From NCBI RefSeq assembly GCF_002729955.1, contig NZ_PBYA01000016.1, positions 1 to 64,000 on the forward strand: a stretch of 64,000 bases of DNA. The letters run 5' to 3'. The translations under genes were made by a program, and so were the position numbers. Position 1 is the stretch's first letter, and each line of letters opens with the position of its first letter. Shown piece after piece: positions 56,801-64,000 of this stretch. Source of the DNA: Salinisphaera sp. GTDB lineage: Bacteria > Pseudomonadota > Gammaproteobacteria > Nevskiales > Salinisphaeraceae. The notes under the pieces are model-generated. The model saw nothing but the letters and a program-made list of their open reading frames with translations, did not search any database and had not been told where the DNA came from.

Positions 56801-57249
56801 AGCGACACCGCGAAATACATCGAGATCGCCTGCCCCATGATCGCCGCTTCGAGAGCGAAGAACAGGAACGTGAAACTGGCATAGATCAGCGACGTGAACG
56901 TCGAGCCGAGATAGCCGAACCCCGCGCCGCGGGTGAGCAGATCGATATCCACGCCGTAGCGGGCGGCGTAATAGCTGATCGGCAGACCGACCAGAAATAT
57001 GGCGGTACAGACGGCACCGATCGCCCAGGCAGCGTTGGTGAAGCCATAGCCCATCATCAGCACGGCGCCGATCGCCTCCAGGGCCAGAAACGAGATACCG
57101 CCGAGCGCGGTGCTGGCGATACGCAGCTCCGACCATTTACGAAAGCTGCGGGCGGTAAAGCGCAGCGCATAGTCCTCGAGCGTTTCGTCGCCCACCCAGC
57201 GGTTGTAGGCGCGACGGATCTTGACGATGCGTTGAGGGCCGTTGTCCAT
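53821..57249 (-). CDS. NCS1-permease/hybrid sensor histidine kinase
   Basis: 1142 residues from the ATG at 57249. About 1-480 form an NCS1-like nucleobase/hydantoin permease domain with some twelve helices. Residues 502-539 hold eight cysteines (502, 505, 517, 525, 528, 529, 535, 539), probably a zinc or Fe-S module. Two more helices (about 571-635) and a coiled linker lead to the kinase core: His686 (SHELRTPLNN), N-box NLVGNAIRFT, G-boxes DTGPGIAED and GTGLGLTICQLL. A receiver with Asp974 and an Hpt-like helical tail follow. Likely a transporter-derived nutrient sensor. Confidence 0.9.
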   Translation of the reverse strand: MDNGPQRIVKIRRAYNRWVGDETLEDYALRFTARSFRKWSELRIASTALGGISFLALEAIGAVLMMGYGFTNAAWAIGAVCTAIFLVGLPISYYAARYGVDIDLLTRGAGFGYLGSTFTSLIYASFTFLFFALEAAIMGQAISMYFAVSLPVAYLISALAIIPLVTFGITAINRLQWFTQPVWLILLVLPYLAIAAKRPETFTDFAGFTGRQHDGSFSWGAFGAACSVALALIGQIGEQVDYLRFLPEKRPANRTRWWLAVVAAGPGWVVIGGLKMFGGALLAFLALQHELPFDQATEPTHMYQVAFGYVFESPGVVLAATVAFVIVSQVKINVTNAYAGSLAWSNFFARVTRSHPGRVVWLVFNVLIALILLEVGVFSAIERVLGLYANIAAAWIGALAADLVVNKPLGLSPKGIEFKRAHLYDINPVGIGALVIASALSLAAYTGLFGQALRAAAPLLALGGAFVLAPLIAWATGGRFYRARRPATPSQLAPDGSDQGRCVLCRNRFEVEDMALCPAYRGSICSLCCSLDMRCGDLCRPQATASAQASAVVRRALPKSVLPHLYTRLVRYGAVLCLLSVVVFGALVAVYAQVAPLVSAADTARLFDIFLRTFLLMTALTGVLAWWLVLTREARNVAQQETSRQTELLMREIRAHKETDAKLQKATSEAEAANRAKSRYVSGLSHELRTPLNNVLGYTQLLLRDTRLDAAQAGKLATIQRSGEHLLALVDGLLDIARIEAGRISLNIGEIHTVALLDQIEAMFAPQARAKGLEFGIERVGRIPEIVRGDEQRLRQILINLVGNAIRFTRTGLVRLRIAYAWEVATFEVIDTGPGIAEDKLEQIFLPFERLDADLSGLTSGTGLGLTICQLLTQFMGGELAVKAAEGGGTHFTLRLFLARRKKAVADANAEAGQAATGYRGPRRHILLVDDLADQRAILRDFLEPLGFAIDECNDGASALHWLATERTDAIIMDVAMPGMDGFETARLMRARRLSEAPILVVSANAYGEDVARSEAAGCDAFLPKPVDIARLQATLATLLHLEWVHERQTAATADAPCPVGEARSLPATVLPPRLVRRLAAAIDTGAMAGVEAVLDEIERVEPASGPQLQPLRNASRGFEFDRLRRLLASLSQPVAHEGNET

Positions 57250-57326
57250 GAGGCAGTCGGTTCGAGAGCGAGCGGGCGGTTGGATCCGATGGTAAGCACT
57301 CGTGCCTGCAGGAAACGCGCCAGCCA

Positions 57327-57344
57327 CTACGTCGAATGACGTAG
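57327..57344. promoter_or_regulatory. Perfect dyad between the sensor kinase and urtA
   Basis: CTACGTC-gaat-GACGTAG, 7-bp arms. It lies about 80 bp before the kinase ATG and about 110 bp upstream of the predicted urtA transcription start. The size suits a FixJ/NarL-type dimer, so it is a candidate site for the response regulator next door. Confidence 0.5.
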
Positions 57345-57419
57345 GCCGGTGCGTTGATCGGCGTATGGGCGGCTTCGATGACAGGCGCCAGTCTGAATAA
57401 CGAGCGAGGCGGCCGGCTT

Positions 57420-57435
57420 TGGCCCGGACTTTGCA
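57420..57435 (+). promoter_or_regulatory. Sigma-54 promoter of urtABCDE
   Basis: TGGCCCGGACTTTGCA fits the sigma-54 pattern TGGCACG-N4-TTGCW with one mismatch, keeping the GG (-24) and GC (-12) at exact spacing. Transcription would start near 57446, 37 bp before the urtA ATG. Nitrogen control through RpoN and an NtrC-type activator is expected for a urea importer; no perfect NtrC box was found by eye. Confidence 0.78.
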
Positions 57436-57482
57436 AAGCCGCAGCCATCGCCCCCGTTTCGTTATTCCAAGGGAGACCCTCG

Positions 57483-58721
57483 ATGAAATTGCATACCCTG
57501 AGCCGATCCTGGCTCGCCGGCCTGACCGCGGTGACGCTCGGCGCCTCCGTGCTGTTCGGCCCTGCCCATGCCGCCGCCCCGCCCACCGACGAGGTCATGA
57601 CCACCGGCTTGGCAGTCACCGACGACACCGTCAAGGTCGGCATCCTGCATTCGCTTACCGGCACCATGGCGATCAGCGAAACCGGCTCGATTCAGGCCGA
57701 AAAGCTCGCCATCAAGCAGATCAACGAACAGGGCGGCATTCTCGGTCGCCAGATCGAATACACCGTGGAAGACGGCGCCAGCGATTGGCCCACCTTTGCC
57801 GAAAAGGCCCGCAAGCTGCTCCAGGGCGACAAGGTCGCCACCGTGTTCGGCTGCTGGACCTCGGCCTCGCGCAAGGCCGTGCTGCCGGTGTTCGAACAGA
57901 ACAACGGCCTGCTCTACTACCCGACCTTCTACGAAGGCCTGGAACAGTCCAAAAACGTGTTCTATACCGGCCAGGAAGCCACCCAGCAGATTCTGGCCGC
58001 ACTCAACTGGGCAAACGAAGAACTCGGCGCCAAGAGCTTCTATCTGGTCGGCTCCGACTATATCTGGCCGCGTACGTCGATGAAGATCGCCCGTACCCAT
58101 ATCGAGAAGCACCTCGGCGGGCGCGTGGTCGGTGAGGACTACTACCCGCTCGGCAACACCCAGTTCGGTTCGCTGATCAACAAGATCAAGCTCAAGCGCC
58201 CGGATCTGGTGTTTGCCGCCGTCGTGGGTGGCTCCAACGTGGCCTGGTTCAAGCAGCTCAAGGCCGCCGGCATGACCGCCGAGCGTATGCCCATGCTCAC
58301 CATCTCGGTGACCGAGGACGAAGTGCTGGGTATCGGCAAGCAGAACGTCGAGGGCTTCTATTCCTCGATGAAGTATTTCCAGAGCCTGGATATCCCCTCC
58401 AACAAGGAATTCGTGGCGGCATTCAAGAAAGAGTACGGCCAGGACGCGGTCATCGGCGACGTGACCGAATCCGCCTATCTGGGCCCCTGGCTGTGGAAGC
58501 GCGCGGTCGAGAAGGCCGGCAGCTTCGACGTGGACAAGGTGGTCGCGGCCTCCGACAACATGGAATGGAAGGAAGGCATGCCGCACGGCTACACCAAGGT
58601 CGACCCCAACCACCATCTGTGGATGCGTACCCGTATCGGCCAGTGGGGCAGCGACGGCCAGGCCAAGGTGGTGTGGGAATCCGACGTGATCGAGCCGAAT
58701 CCGTTCCCGGAAGGCTACTAG
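57483..58721 (+). CDS. urtA: Urea ABC transporter substrate-binding protein UrtA
   Basis: 412 residues; signal peptide 1-31 ending AHAA. A Leu/Ile/Val-type binding fold specialised for urea: VGILHSLTGTMAISE, DWPTFAEKARKLL and SVTEDEVLGIG segments are characteristic. The start follows AGGGAGACC. First gene of urtABCDE, 76 nt before urtB, with a strong hairpin in that gap. Confidence 0.97.
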   Translation: MKLHTLSRSWLAGLTAVTLGASVLFGPAHAAAPPTDEVMTTGLAVTDDTVKVGILHSLTGTMAISETGSIQAEKLAIKQINEQGGILGRQIEYTVEDGASDWPTFAEKARKLLQGDKVATVFGCWTSASRKAVLPVFEQNNGLLYYPTFYEGLEQSKNVFYTGQEATQQILAALNWANEELGAKSFYLVGSDYIWPRTSMKIARTHIEKHLGGRVVGEDYYPLGNTQFGSLINKIKLKRPDLVFAAVVGGSNVAWFKQLKAAGMTAERMPMLTISVTEDEVLGIGKQNVEGFYSSMKYFQSLDIPSNKEFVAAFKKEYGQDAVIGDVTESAYLGPWLWKRAVEKAGSFDVDKVVAASDNMEWKEGMPHGYTKVDPNHHLWMRTRIGQWGSDGQAKVVWESDVIEPNPFPEGY

Positions 58722-58748
58722 GCCGACCCCTGACCGCTTGAGCAACAC

Positions 58749-58783
58749 GCGTCCACCGGGGTCAAGAAGGCCCCGGTGGACGC
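58749..58783 (+). other. Intercistronic hairpin between urtA and urtB
   Basis: Perfect 13-bp stem GCGTCCACCGGGG (58749-58761) with CCCCGGTGGACGC (58771-58783), 9-nt loop, no T run. Position and lack of a U tract suggest protection of the urtA mRNA end rather than termination. Confidence 0.7.
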
Positions 58784-58797
58784 CCAAGGGAGCAACC

Positions 58798-59721
58798 ATG
58801 GGCGACTTCACCGCACAGGAATTGACCGCAATCTTTGTGATGCAGGGTTTTTCGGGCCTGAGCCTGTTCTGCGTCTTTCTTCTCATGGCCCTGGGGCTGG
58901 CGATCATCTTCGGCCAGATGGGCGTGATCAACATGGCCCACGGCGAATTCCTGACGCTGGGCGCCTATATCACCTATCTCGTGTCGTACCAGGCGGCCGA
59001 ATGGGGCGCCACCGCGCTGACCTGGTACTTCCCGGTCGCCATCGTCGCGGCCTTTATCGGCACGTTCGCGCTCGGCTATCTGGTCGAGCGGTTCATGATC
59101 CGTTATCTCTACAACCGACCGCTGGATACGCTGCTGGCCACCTGGGGCCTGGGCCTGATTCTCCAGCAGGTGTTTCGCTCGATCTTCGGCCCGCGTGAAA
59201 AGACCGTGACCATGCCGGACTGGCTGCTGGGCTCCTACCGCGCCACCGACATGATCGATATCCCCCTCAACGGGCTGTTCATTCTCGTAATCACGCTCGT
59301 GCTCACGCTCGCGCTGTTCGCGCTGCTGTATCGCTCGCGCTGGGGCATCAAGGTGCGTGCGACCACTCAGAACCGCGGCATGGCCAATGCGGCCGGCATC
59401 AATACCGACCGCGTCGATCGCATGACCTTCGCGCTGGGCTGCGGCATCGCCGGCGTGGCGGGGGCCGCGTTTACTACCATCGCCTCGACCGGGCCGACCA
59501 CCGGCTCGCTGTATATCGTCGATACCTTCCTGGTGGTCGTGTTCGGCGGCGCGGCCAGTCTGCTGGGCACCGTGGTGTCGGCATTCGGCATCGCCCAGTC
59601 GCAGTCGATCCTGTCGTTCTTCTGGTCGGGTTCGATGGCCAAGGTCTTCACCCTGCTCACTGTGGTCGTGATCCTCATGCTGCGTCCGCAGGGCCTGTTC
59701 GCCAGCAAGGTGCGCCGCTAA
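58798..59721 (+). CDS. urtB: Urea ABC transporter permease UrtB
   Basis: 307 residues, LivH-type permease with eight or so helices. GLAIIFGQMGVINMAHGEF and FGGAASLLGTVVSAFG are typical. The start is the ATG at 58798 after AAGGGAGCAACC. Works with UrtC to form the channel. Confidence 0.96.
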   Translation: MGDFTAQELTAIFVMQGFSGLSLFCVFLLMALGLAIIFGQMGVINMAHGEFLTLGAYITYLVSYQAAEWGATALTWYFPVAIVAAFIGTFALGYLVERFMIRYLYNRPLDTLLATWGLGLILQQVFRSIFGPREKTVTMPDWLLGSYRATDMIDIPLNGLFILVITLVLTLALFALLYRSRWGIKVRATTQNRGMANAAGINTDRVDRMTFALGCGIAGVAGAAFTTIASTGPTTGSLYIVDTFLVVVFGGAASLLGTVVSAFGIAQSQSILSFFWSGSMAKVFTLLTVVVILMLRPQGLFASKVRR

Positions 59722-59746
59722 GGCCGCGCCGTCAGGGAGTATTCAC

Positions 59747-60907
59747 GTGCAACGTCTCACCAAGGCATTCGGCGGCACGTCCGGGCTGATCCAGATCGCG
59801 GTGATCGCCGCGATTCTGATGATCGTCCTGCCGGCCACCACCGAAATCTTTCGTCTCAATCTGTTCGGCAAGTATCTGACCTATGCCTTCGTCGCCGTCG
59901 GGCTGGTGTTGTGCTGGGGCTACGGCGGCATCCTCAGCCTTGGCCAGGGGGTGTTCTTCGGCCTGGGCGGCTATTGCATGGCCATGTTTCTCAAGCTGGA
60001 AGCTTCCACGCCCGAGGCCACGAAGATCCAGACCACGCCGGGCATTCCCGACTTCATGGACTGGAACCAGCTCACCGAGCTGCCCTGGTTCTGGGAACCC
60101 TTCCACAGCTTTGCCTTTACGGTATTCGCAGTCGTCGCCGTACCGGCCTTCTTCGCCTGGCTGATCGGCTATGCCATGTTCAAGCGCCGCGTAGGCGGGG
60201 TGTATTTCGCCATCATCACCCAGGCGATTGCCGTCATTCTGACCATTCTCATCGTCGGTCAGCAGGGCTATACCGGCGGCATCAACGGCATCACCGACCT
60301 GCGCACCCTGCTGGGTTGGGACATTCGGACCGACGGCGCCAAATACGTTCTCTACTACGCCTGCTGTATCGCCCTGCTGCTGTGTCTGCTTGCCGGCAAG
60401 TTCATCATCAACAGCCGCTTCGGGCGCCTGCTCATCGCCATGCGCGATCAGGAAGACCGGGTGCGTTTTTCCGGCTACGACGTGGCCAACATGAAGGTGT
60501 TCGTGTTCGTGATGGCCTCGGTATTCGCGGCCATCGGCGGGGCATTCTTCACCCTGCAGGTCGGCTTCATGTCCCCCACCTTCATCGGCGCGGTGGCGTC
60601 GATCGAAATGGTGGTGTTCTGTGCCGTCGGCGGGCGCCTGTCGGTGGTGGGCGCGGCCTGTGGGGCGTTCATCGTCAGCTGGGCCAAGACCTCGCTGTCC
60701 GACAGCTTCCCGCAGATCTGGCCCGTGGTCATGGGCGCATTGTTCATCGGCGTAGTCATGTTCTTCCCGCGTGGTCTGGCCGGGCTCGTGTCGGACTACG
60801 GCTCGAAGCTCATGCCCGGCCGTAAATCCCGATCCAAGCCGTCGACCCACAAACCGGATACGGCCAGCCGGTCGGCTGCCGGCACCACCCCGCAGGAGCC
60901 CGCGTAA
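59747..60907 (+). CDS. urtC: Urea ABC transporter permease UrtC
   Basis: 386 residues, LivM-type permease. Starts with GTG 59747 after CAGGGAG. Segments CWGYGGILSLGQGVFFGLGG and GGVYFAIITQAIAVILTI are family hallmarks; a hydrophilic tail (about 350-386) rich in Ser, Pro and Thr ends the protein. Its stop overlaps the urtD start by one base. Confidence 0.96.
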   Translation: MQRLTKAFGGTSGLIQIAVIAAILMIVLPATTEIFRLNLFGKYLTYAFVAVGLVLCWGYGGILSLGQGVFFGLGGYCMAMFLKLEASTPEATKIQTTPGIPDFMDWNQLTELPWFWEPFHSFAFTVFAVVAVPAFFAWLIGYAMFKRRVGGVYFAIITQAIAVILTILIVGQQGYTGGINGITDLRTLLGWDIRTDGAKYVLYYACCIALLLCLLAGKFIINSRFGRLLIAMRDQEDRVRFSGYDVANMKVFVFVMASVFAAIGGAFFTLQVGFMSPTFIGAVASIEMVVFCAVGGRLSVVGAACGAFIVSWAKTSLSDSFPQIWPVVMGALFIGVVMFFPRGLAGLVSDYGSKLMPGRKSRSKPSTHKPDTASRSAAGTTPQEPA

Positions 60908-61647
60908 TGAGCAACGCCATGATTCTCGAGGTCGAGGACCTCGGTGTGTCCTTCGACGGCTTCAAGGCGATCGACGCCCTGAATTTCTATGTGGAACGCA
61001 ACGAACTGCGGGTGGTGATCGGCCCCAATGGGGCCGGCAAGACCACCCTGCTGGACCTGATCTGCGGCAAGACGCGTGCGACCAGCGGCAAGATCAAGTT
61101 CAAGAACAAGGACCTGACCAAGCTCTCGGAGCACCAGATCGTGCATGCCGGCGTGGGCCGCAAGTTCCAGACGCCCTCGATCTACGAAAACCTCACCGTG
61201 CGCCAGAACCTGGAGCTGTCGTCGCCGGGCGGGCGCACCGTGTTGTCGAGCCTGTTCTTCCGGCGCACGGCCCGCCTCAACGACCGTATTCAGGAGATCG
61301 CCGAAACGATCTATCTGGTCGACGAACTGGACCTCAGCGCCGGCCTGCTCAGCCATGGCCAGAAGCAGTGGCTGGAAATCGGCATGCTGCTCATCCAGGA
61401 CCCGGAACTGCTCATGCTCGACGAACCCGTGGCCGGCATGAGCGTGCCTGAGCGCGAAGCCACGGCCGCCCTGCTCAACCGTATCAAGGAAAACCGCGCC
61501 GTGATCGTGATCGAGCACGACATGGATTTCGTCAAGGACATCGGCCGCAAGGTTACCGTGCTGCACCAGGGCAAGATCCTCGCCGAGGGCCCGATGGAAA
61601 AGGTGCAGTCCGACGAACGCGTCATCGAAGTCTATCTAGGCCACTGA
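60907..61647 (+). CDS. urtD: Urea ABC transporter ATPase UrtD
   Basis: 246 residues. Walker A GPNGAGKTTL (39-48), signature LLSHGQKQWLEI (Gln-Lys form typical of UrtD) and Walker B LLMLDEPVAGM. Pairs with UrtE to power uptake. Confidence 0.97.
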   Translation: MSNAMILEVEDLGVSFDGFKAIDALNFYVERNELRVVIGPNGAGKTTLLDLICGKTRATSGKIKFKNKDLTKLSEHQIVHAGVGRKFQTPSIYENLTVRQNLELSSPGGRTVLSSLFFRRTARLNDRIQEIAETIYLVDELDLSAGLLSHGQKQWLEIGMLLIQDPELLMLDEPVAGMSVPEREATAALLNRIKENRAVIVIEHDMDFVKDIGRKVTVLHQGKILAEGPMEKVQSDERVIEVYLGH

Positions 61648-61657
61648 GGACATCATC

Positions 61658-62344
61658 ATGCTCAGCACCCAGGATCTGCGCGTCAGCTACGGCATGAGCG
61701 AGGTCATCCACGGTATTTCCTTCAGCGTCGGCCAGACCGAAACGGTGGCCATCATGGGCCGCAACGGCATGGGCAAGACCACGCTGTTCAAGTCGCTCAT
61801 TGGCATCCTGCCCGCGAAAGGCAGCATTCGTATCGGCGAGGAGGACGTCGGCAAGCGCCAGGCCTACGAGCGCGTCAAGCGCGGGCTGGCCTATGTGCCC
61901 CAGGGGCGTCTCGTTTTCGGCACCCTCACCGTCGAGGAGAACATCGCCGCCGGCCTGGAAGCCACCGGCCGACGCAAGATCCCCGGCGATATCTACGATC
62001 TGTTCCCGGTACTGCGCGACATGCGCCGCCGCAAGGCGGGCAACCTCTCCGGCGGCCAGCAGCAACAGCTGGCCATCGCGCGGGCGCTTGCGGCCGACCC
62101 CAAGGTGCTGCTGCTCGACGAACCCACCGAAGGCATCCAGCCCTCGATCATCAAGGATCTGGCCAAGACGCTCAACGAGATCAAGCGCACGCGCCAGATC
62201 AGCATCGTCGTATCCGAACAGGTGCTGAGCTTCGCTACCGCAGTGGCCGACCGGATGCTGGTGCTCGACAAGGGCAAGATCGCCCACGAAGCGGCCGGTG
62301 AGGATATCGATGCCAAGCAGATCAGCCGCTATCTGACCGTCTAG
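61658..62344 (+). CDS. urtE: Urea ABC transporter ATPase UrtE
   Basis: 228 residues. Walker A GRNGMGKTTL, signature NLSGGQQQQLAIARAL, Walker B VLLLDEPTEGIQ. Starts 10 nt after urtD with a GAGGA site. Last gene of the importer; no urease genes follow in the window, so hydrolysis of the imported urea must be encoded elsewhere. Confidence 0.97.
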   Translation: MLSTQDLRVSYGMSEVIHGISFSVGQTETVAIMGRNGMGKTTLFKSLIGILPAKGSIRIGEEDVGKRQAYERVKRGLAYVPQGRLVFGTLTVEENIAAGLEATGRRKIPGDIYDLFPVLRDMRRRKAGNLSGGQQQQLAIARALAADPKVLLLDEPTEGIQPSIIKDLAKTLNEIKRTRQISIVVSEQVLSFATAVADRMLVLDKGKIAHEAAGEDIDAKQISRYLTV

Positions 62345-62378
62345 GCAGCATCAACATGGGTGACGACCCACTGCAGCG

Positions 62379-63275
62379 CTAGTCCGGCCTGAGCTTCAAA
62401 CCTTCGACGACCGTACGCAAGGCACGCGACGACTGTCGGCGCGACGGGTAGTACAGATGGTGGCCGGGCCATGTCGGGGCCCAGTCGTCGAGCGTGGTGT
62501 GCAGCCGGCCGGCCTCGATATCGGCTGCCGCCATCTCGATGGGCAGAAAGCCCAGTCCATAGCCACGCCGAACCGCATGCCGGATCTGGTAGAGCGTGTC
62601 GAACACCAGGCGGCCGGGCACGCGCACATCGATCGCTTCGCCGCCGTTTTCGAGTTCCCAAGCATAGATGGCGCCTCGCGTCGGTAACCGAAGGTTCGCT
62701 GCACGGTGGTGCGCCAGATCAGCCGGTATGCGTGGATGGTCGTTCTTCGCGAAATAAGACGGCGTGCCGACAATGACCATGCGCTGCTCGGCCTGCAGGG
62801 CAACGGCGATCATATCCTGCTCAACCGACGGCCCGAGCCGGACACCGATATCGAAGCGGCTGGCCACGATATCGGTCAGCCCGTAATCCGTTGCGATCTC
62901 GACGGTGATATCTGGATATTGCTCGATCACGGCTTCGAGACGCGGCCAGAGAATATATTCCGCCACGAAGTCGAAAGTGTTGATCCGGATCGTGCCGGCC
63001 GGGCGTTGCTGCTGGGATTGCAGCTCGGCCACCTCGGCTTCGATATCGGCAAAACGAGGTCCGAGCAGCGCCAGCAGACGATCGCCTGCCTCGGTGGTGG
63101 AAATACTGCGCGTGTTTCGGGCCAGCAGCCGTAACCCGAGCCGCTGCTCCAGCGATTTCATCGACTGGCTCAACGCCGACTGGGAAACCCCGAGCTGCGC
63201 GGCCGCGCGGGTAAAGCTGCCCTCTCGGGCAATCGTCACGAAAGAAAACAGGTCGTCGTAGTAGCGGCGCGGCAT
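62379..63275 (-). CDS. LysR family transcriptional regulator
   Basis: 298 residues from the ATG at 63275 (MPRRYYDDLFSFV); the frame extends to 63362 without the family pattern. Helix-turn-helix region GSFTRAAAQLGVSQSALSQS at about 20-39 and a C-terminal effector domain of the CrgA/AaeR-like sort (WPRLEAVIEQYPDITVEI). Divergent from the cupin gene, which it probably controls. Confidence 0.9.
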   Translation of the reverse strand: MPRRYYDDLFSFVTIAREGSFTRAAAQLGVSQSALSQSMKSLEQRLGLRLLARNTRSISTTEAGDRLLALLGPRFADIEAEVAELQSQQQRPAGTIRINTFDFVAEYILWPRLEAVIEQYPDITVEIATDYGLTDIVASRFDIGVRLGPSVEQDMIAVALQAEQRMVIVGTPSYFAKNDHPRIPADLAHHRAANLRLPTRGAIYAWELENGGEAIDVRVPGRLVFDTLYQIRHAVRRGYGLGFLPIEMAAADIEAGRLHTTLDDWAPTWPGHHLYYPSRRQSSRALRTVVEGLKLRPD

Positions 63276-63413
63276 CAGACTTCCCCATGCTGGATTAAGA
63301 AGCCCAGCTAATAAAGCCATTCGAATACCGACTATGGATACGCGCCGCCGCGCTCGCAACAATCATCGCCTGTCGAAATCGCCCAAACGAACGGTCATCG
63401 AGAGGAAAGAACC

Positions 63414-63920
63414 ATGTACAAACCGCCCACTCTCCCCTTCGCGCTTTTATTCGCATTTGCCACGCCGATGAGCACGGCCCTTGCCGAGCCGACCGCCGAT
63501 ACGGACTCATCCGCGACCACACTGAAGATAACCACCCAGCAGCAGCGTGCCACGCGCACCGACCTGTCCGAGTACTTCACCGGCTCTGCGCTCGTTAATC
63601 CGCTTTTCTCCGCCGAGGACGACTCCAGAGCGACCGCGGCCGAAGTGACTTTCGAGCCCGGCGCGCGCACGAACTGGCACGTACATCCCGTCGGCCAGCA
63701 GCTGGTCGTCACGCATGGCGTGGGCCGCGTTCAGCTCGAAGGCCAGCCCGTGCGCACATTACAGGCCGGCGATGTGGCCTGGATTCCGGCCGGGGCCAAC
63801 CATTGGCATGGCGCGAGCGCGGAACACAGCATGACCCATATCGCCGTGCAGGAGCGCCGTGAGGGGCAGAACGTCGAGTGGGGCAACAAGGTGACCGACG
63901 CCCAGTACCGCGCCGAATAA
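63414..63920 (+). CDS. Exported single-domain cupin protein
   Basis: 168 residues; signal peptide about 1-24 (ends STALA). The cupin metal motifs are FEPGARTNWHVHP (two His) and PAGANHWHGAS. The DLSEYFTGSALVNPLF start of the domain matches the cupin group that includes bacterial hydroxynitrile lyases; the activity here is unknown. Ribosome site GAGAGGAAAG. The gap to the divergent LysR gene is 138 bp. Confidence 0.82.
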   Translation: MYKPPTLPFALLFAFATPMSTALAEPTADTDSSATTLKITTQQQRATRTDLSEYFTGSALVNPLFSAEDDSRATAAEVTFEPGARTNWHVHPVGQQLVVTHGVGRVQLEGQPVRTLQAGDVAWIPAGANHWHGASAEHSMTHIAVQERREGQNVEWGNKVTDAQYRAE

Positions 63921-63951
63921 CCGAATCCCGAAACCGATACAGGAGAACGCC

Positions 63952-64000
63952 ATGGATATCAGCAGAAATGGCAGTCGTGCCTCGGCGACCCCGCCGGCCG
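63952..64000 (+). CDS. Start of a second cupin-like gene (cut by window end)
   Basis: An ATG with AGGAG 8 nt ahead opens a frame, MDISRNGSRASATPPA, that runs off the window. This short start is like that of cytoplasmic cupins of the same group as the preceding gene, which often begin M-D/E-I-x-R-x-G-S. Assignment rests on 16 residues and on position 31 nt after the first cupin. Confidence 0.4.
   Translation, partial: MDISRNGSRASATPPA

Noticed and set aside
58749-58783. Terminator between urtA and urtB
   Set aside because: The stem is strong but has no T tract, and urtB to urtE need the same transcript.

Overview
The window reads as chromosome of a high-GC gammaproteobacterium. The pointers are the tgt-yajC-secD-secF order, SlyX, ZapE, a 7Fe ferredoxin, the 180-kDa-type NAD glutamate dehydrogenase, and short GC-rich intergenic repeats. 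A halotolerant Salinisphaera-like organism is my best guess, but no marker here proves it. About 57 protein genes, one tRNA and two small repeat-type insertions are recognised. No phage, CRISPR array, transposase gene or plasmid function is seen.

Layout. 1-0.84 kb: a cluster of palindromic repeats without genes. 0.8-5.3 kb: secF, secD, yajC and tgt on the minus strand. 5.4-18.9 kb: housekeeping genes (PBP4, tRNA-Leu, LysE exporter, TrkH, HIT, SlyX, PEP carboxylase, Nudix, ferredoxin FdxA, CYTH, a XerD-type recombinase, ZapE, two MaoC hydratases). 18.9-21.7 kb: a LysR regulator, an orphan urea-type binding protein and a cysteine hydrolase. 21.7-25.3 kb: pentapeptide protein, AlkK-like acyl-CoA ligase, zinc metallopeptidase. 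25.4-28.4 kb: arsR-arsC-arsB-arsH. 28.4-30.6 kb: a divergent persulfide dioxygenase-like / sulfide:quinone oxidoreductase pair. 30.7-32.4 kb: acyl-CoA dehydrogenase, followed by a MITE-like element.

33.0-39.3 kb: a compact operon that looks like a complete decaprenylphosphoryl-arabinose route. It encodes a flippase-like protein, a HAD phosphatase fused to a UbiA-type phosphoribosyltransferase, DprE1-like and DprE2-like epimerase halves, and a GT-C-like membrane glycosyltransferase. A 194-bp palindromic element sits at the 3' end of the dprE1-like gene and supplies its stop codon. 39.3-45.2 kb: FGGY kinase, GlpD and an alkyl-DHAP-synthase-like flavoenzyme, with a divergent AraC regulator. 45.2-52.9 kb: an unknown membrane protein, the large glutamate dehydrogenase, a zeta-class GST and two small membrane proteins.

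52.9-62.3 kb: a nitrogen module. An NCS1-permease/histidine-kinase hybrid and its LuxR-type response regulator are transcribed away from urtABCDE, the urea ABC importer. urtA is preceded by a near-consensus sigma-54 promoter. 62.4-64 kb: a LysR regulator and one cupin gene, plus the start of a second one cut by the window end.

The two stretches most worth attention are the arabinose-donor operon and the transporter-like sensor kinase beside the sigma-54-driven urea importer.
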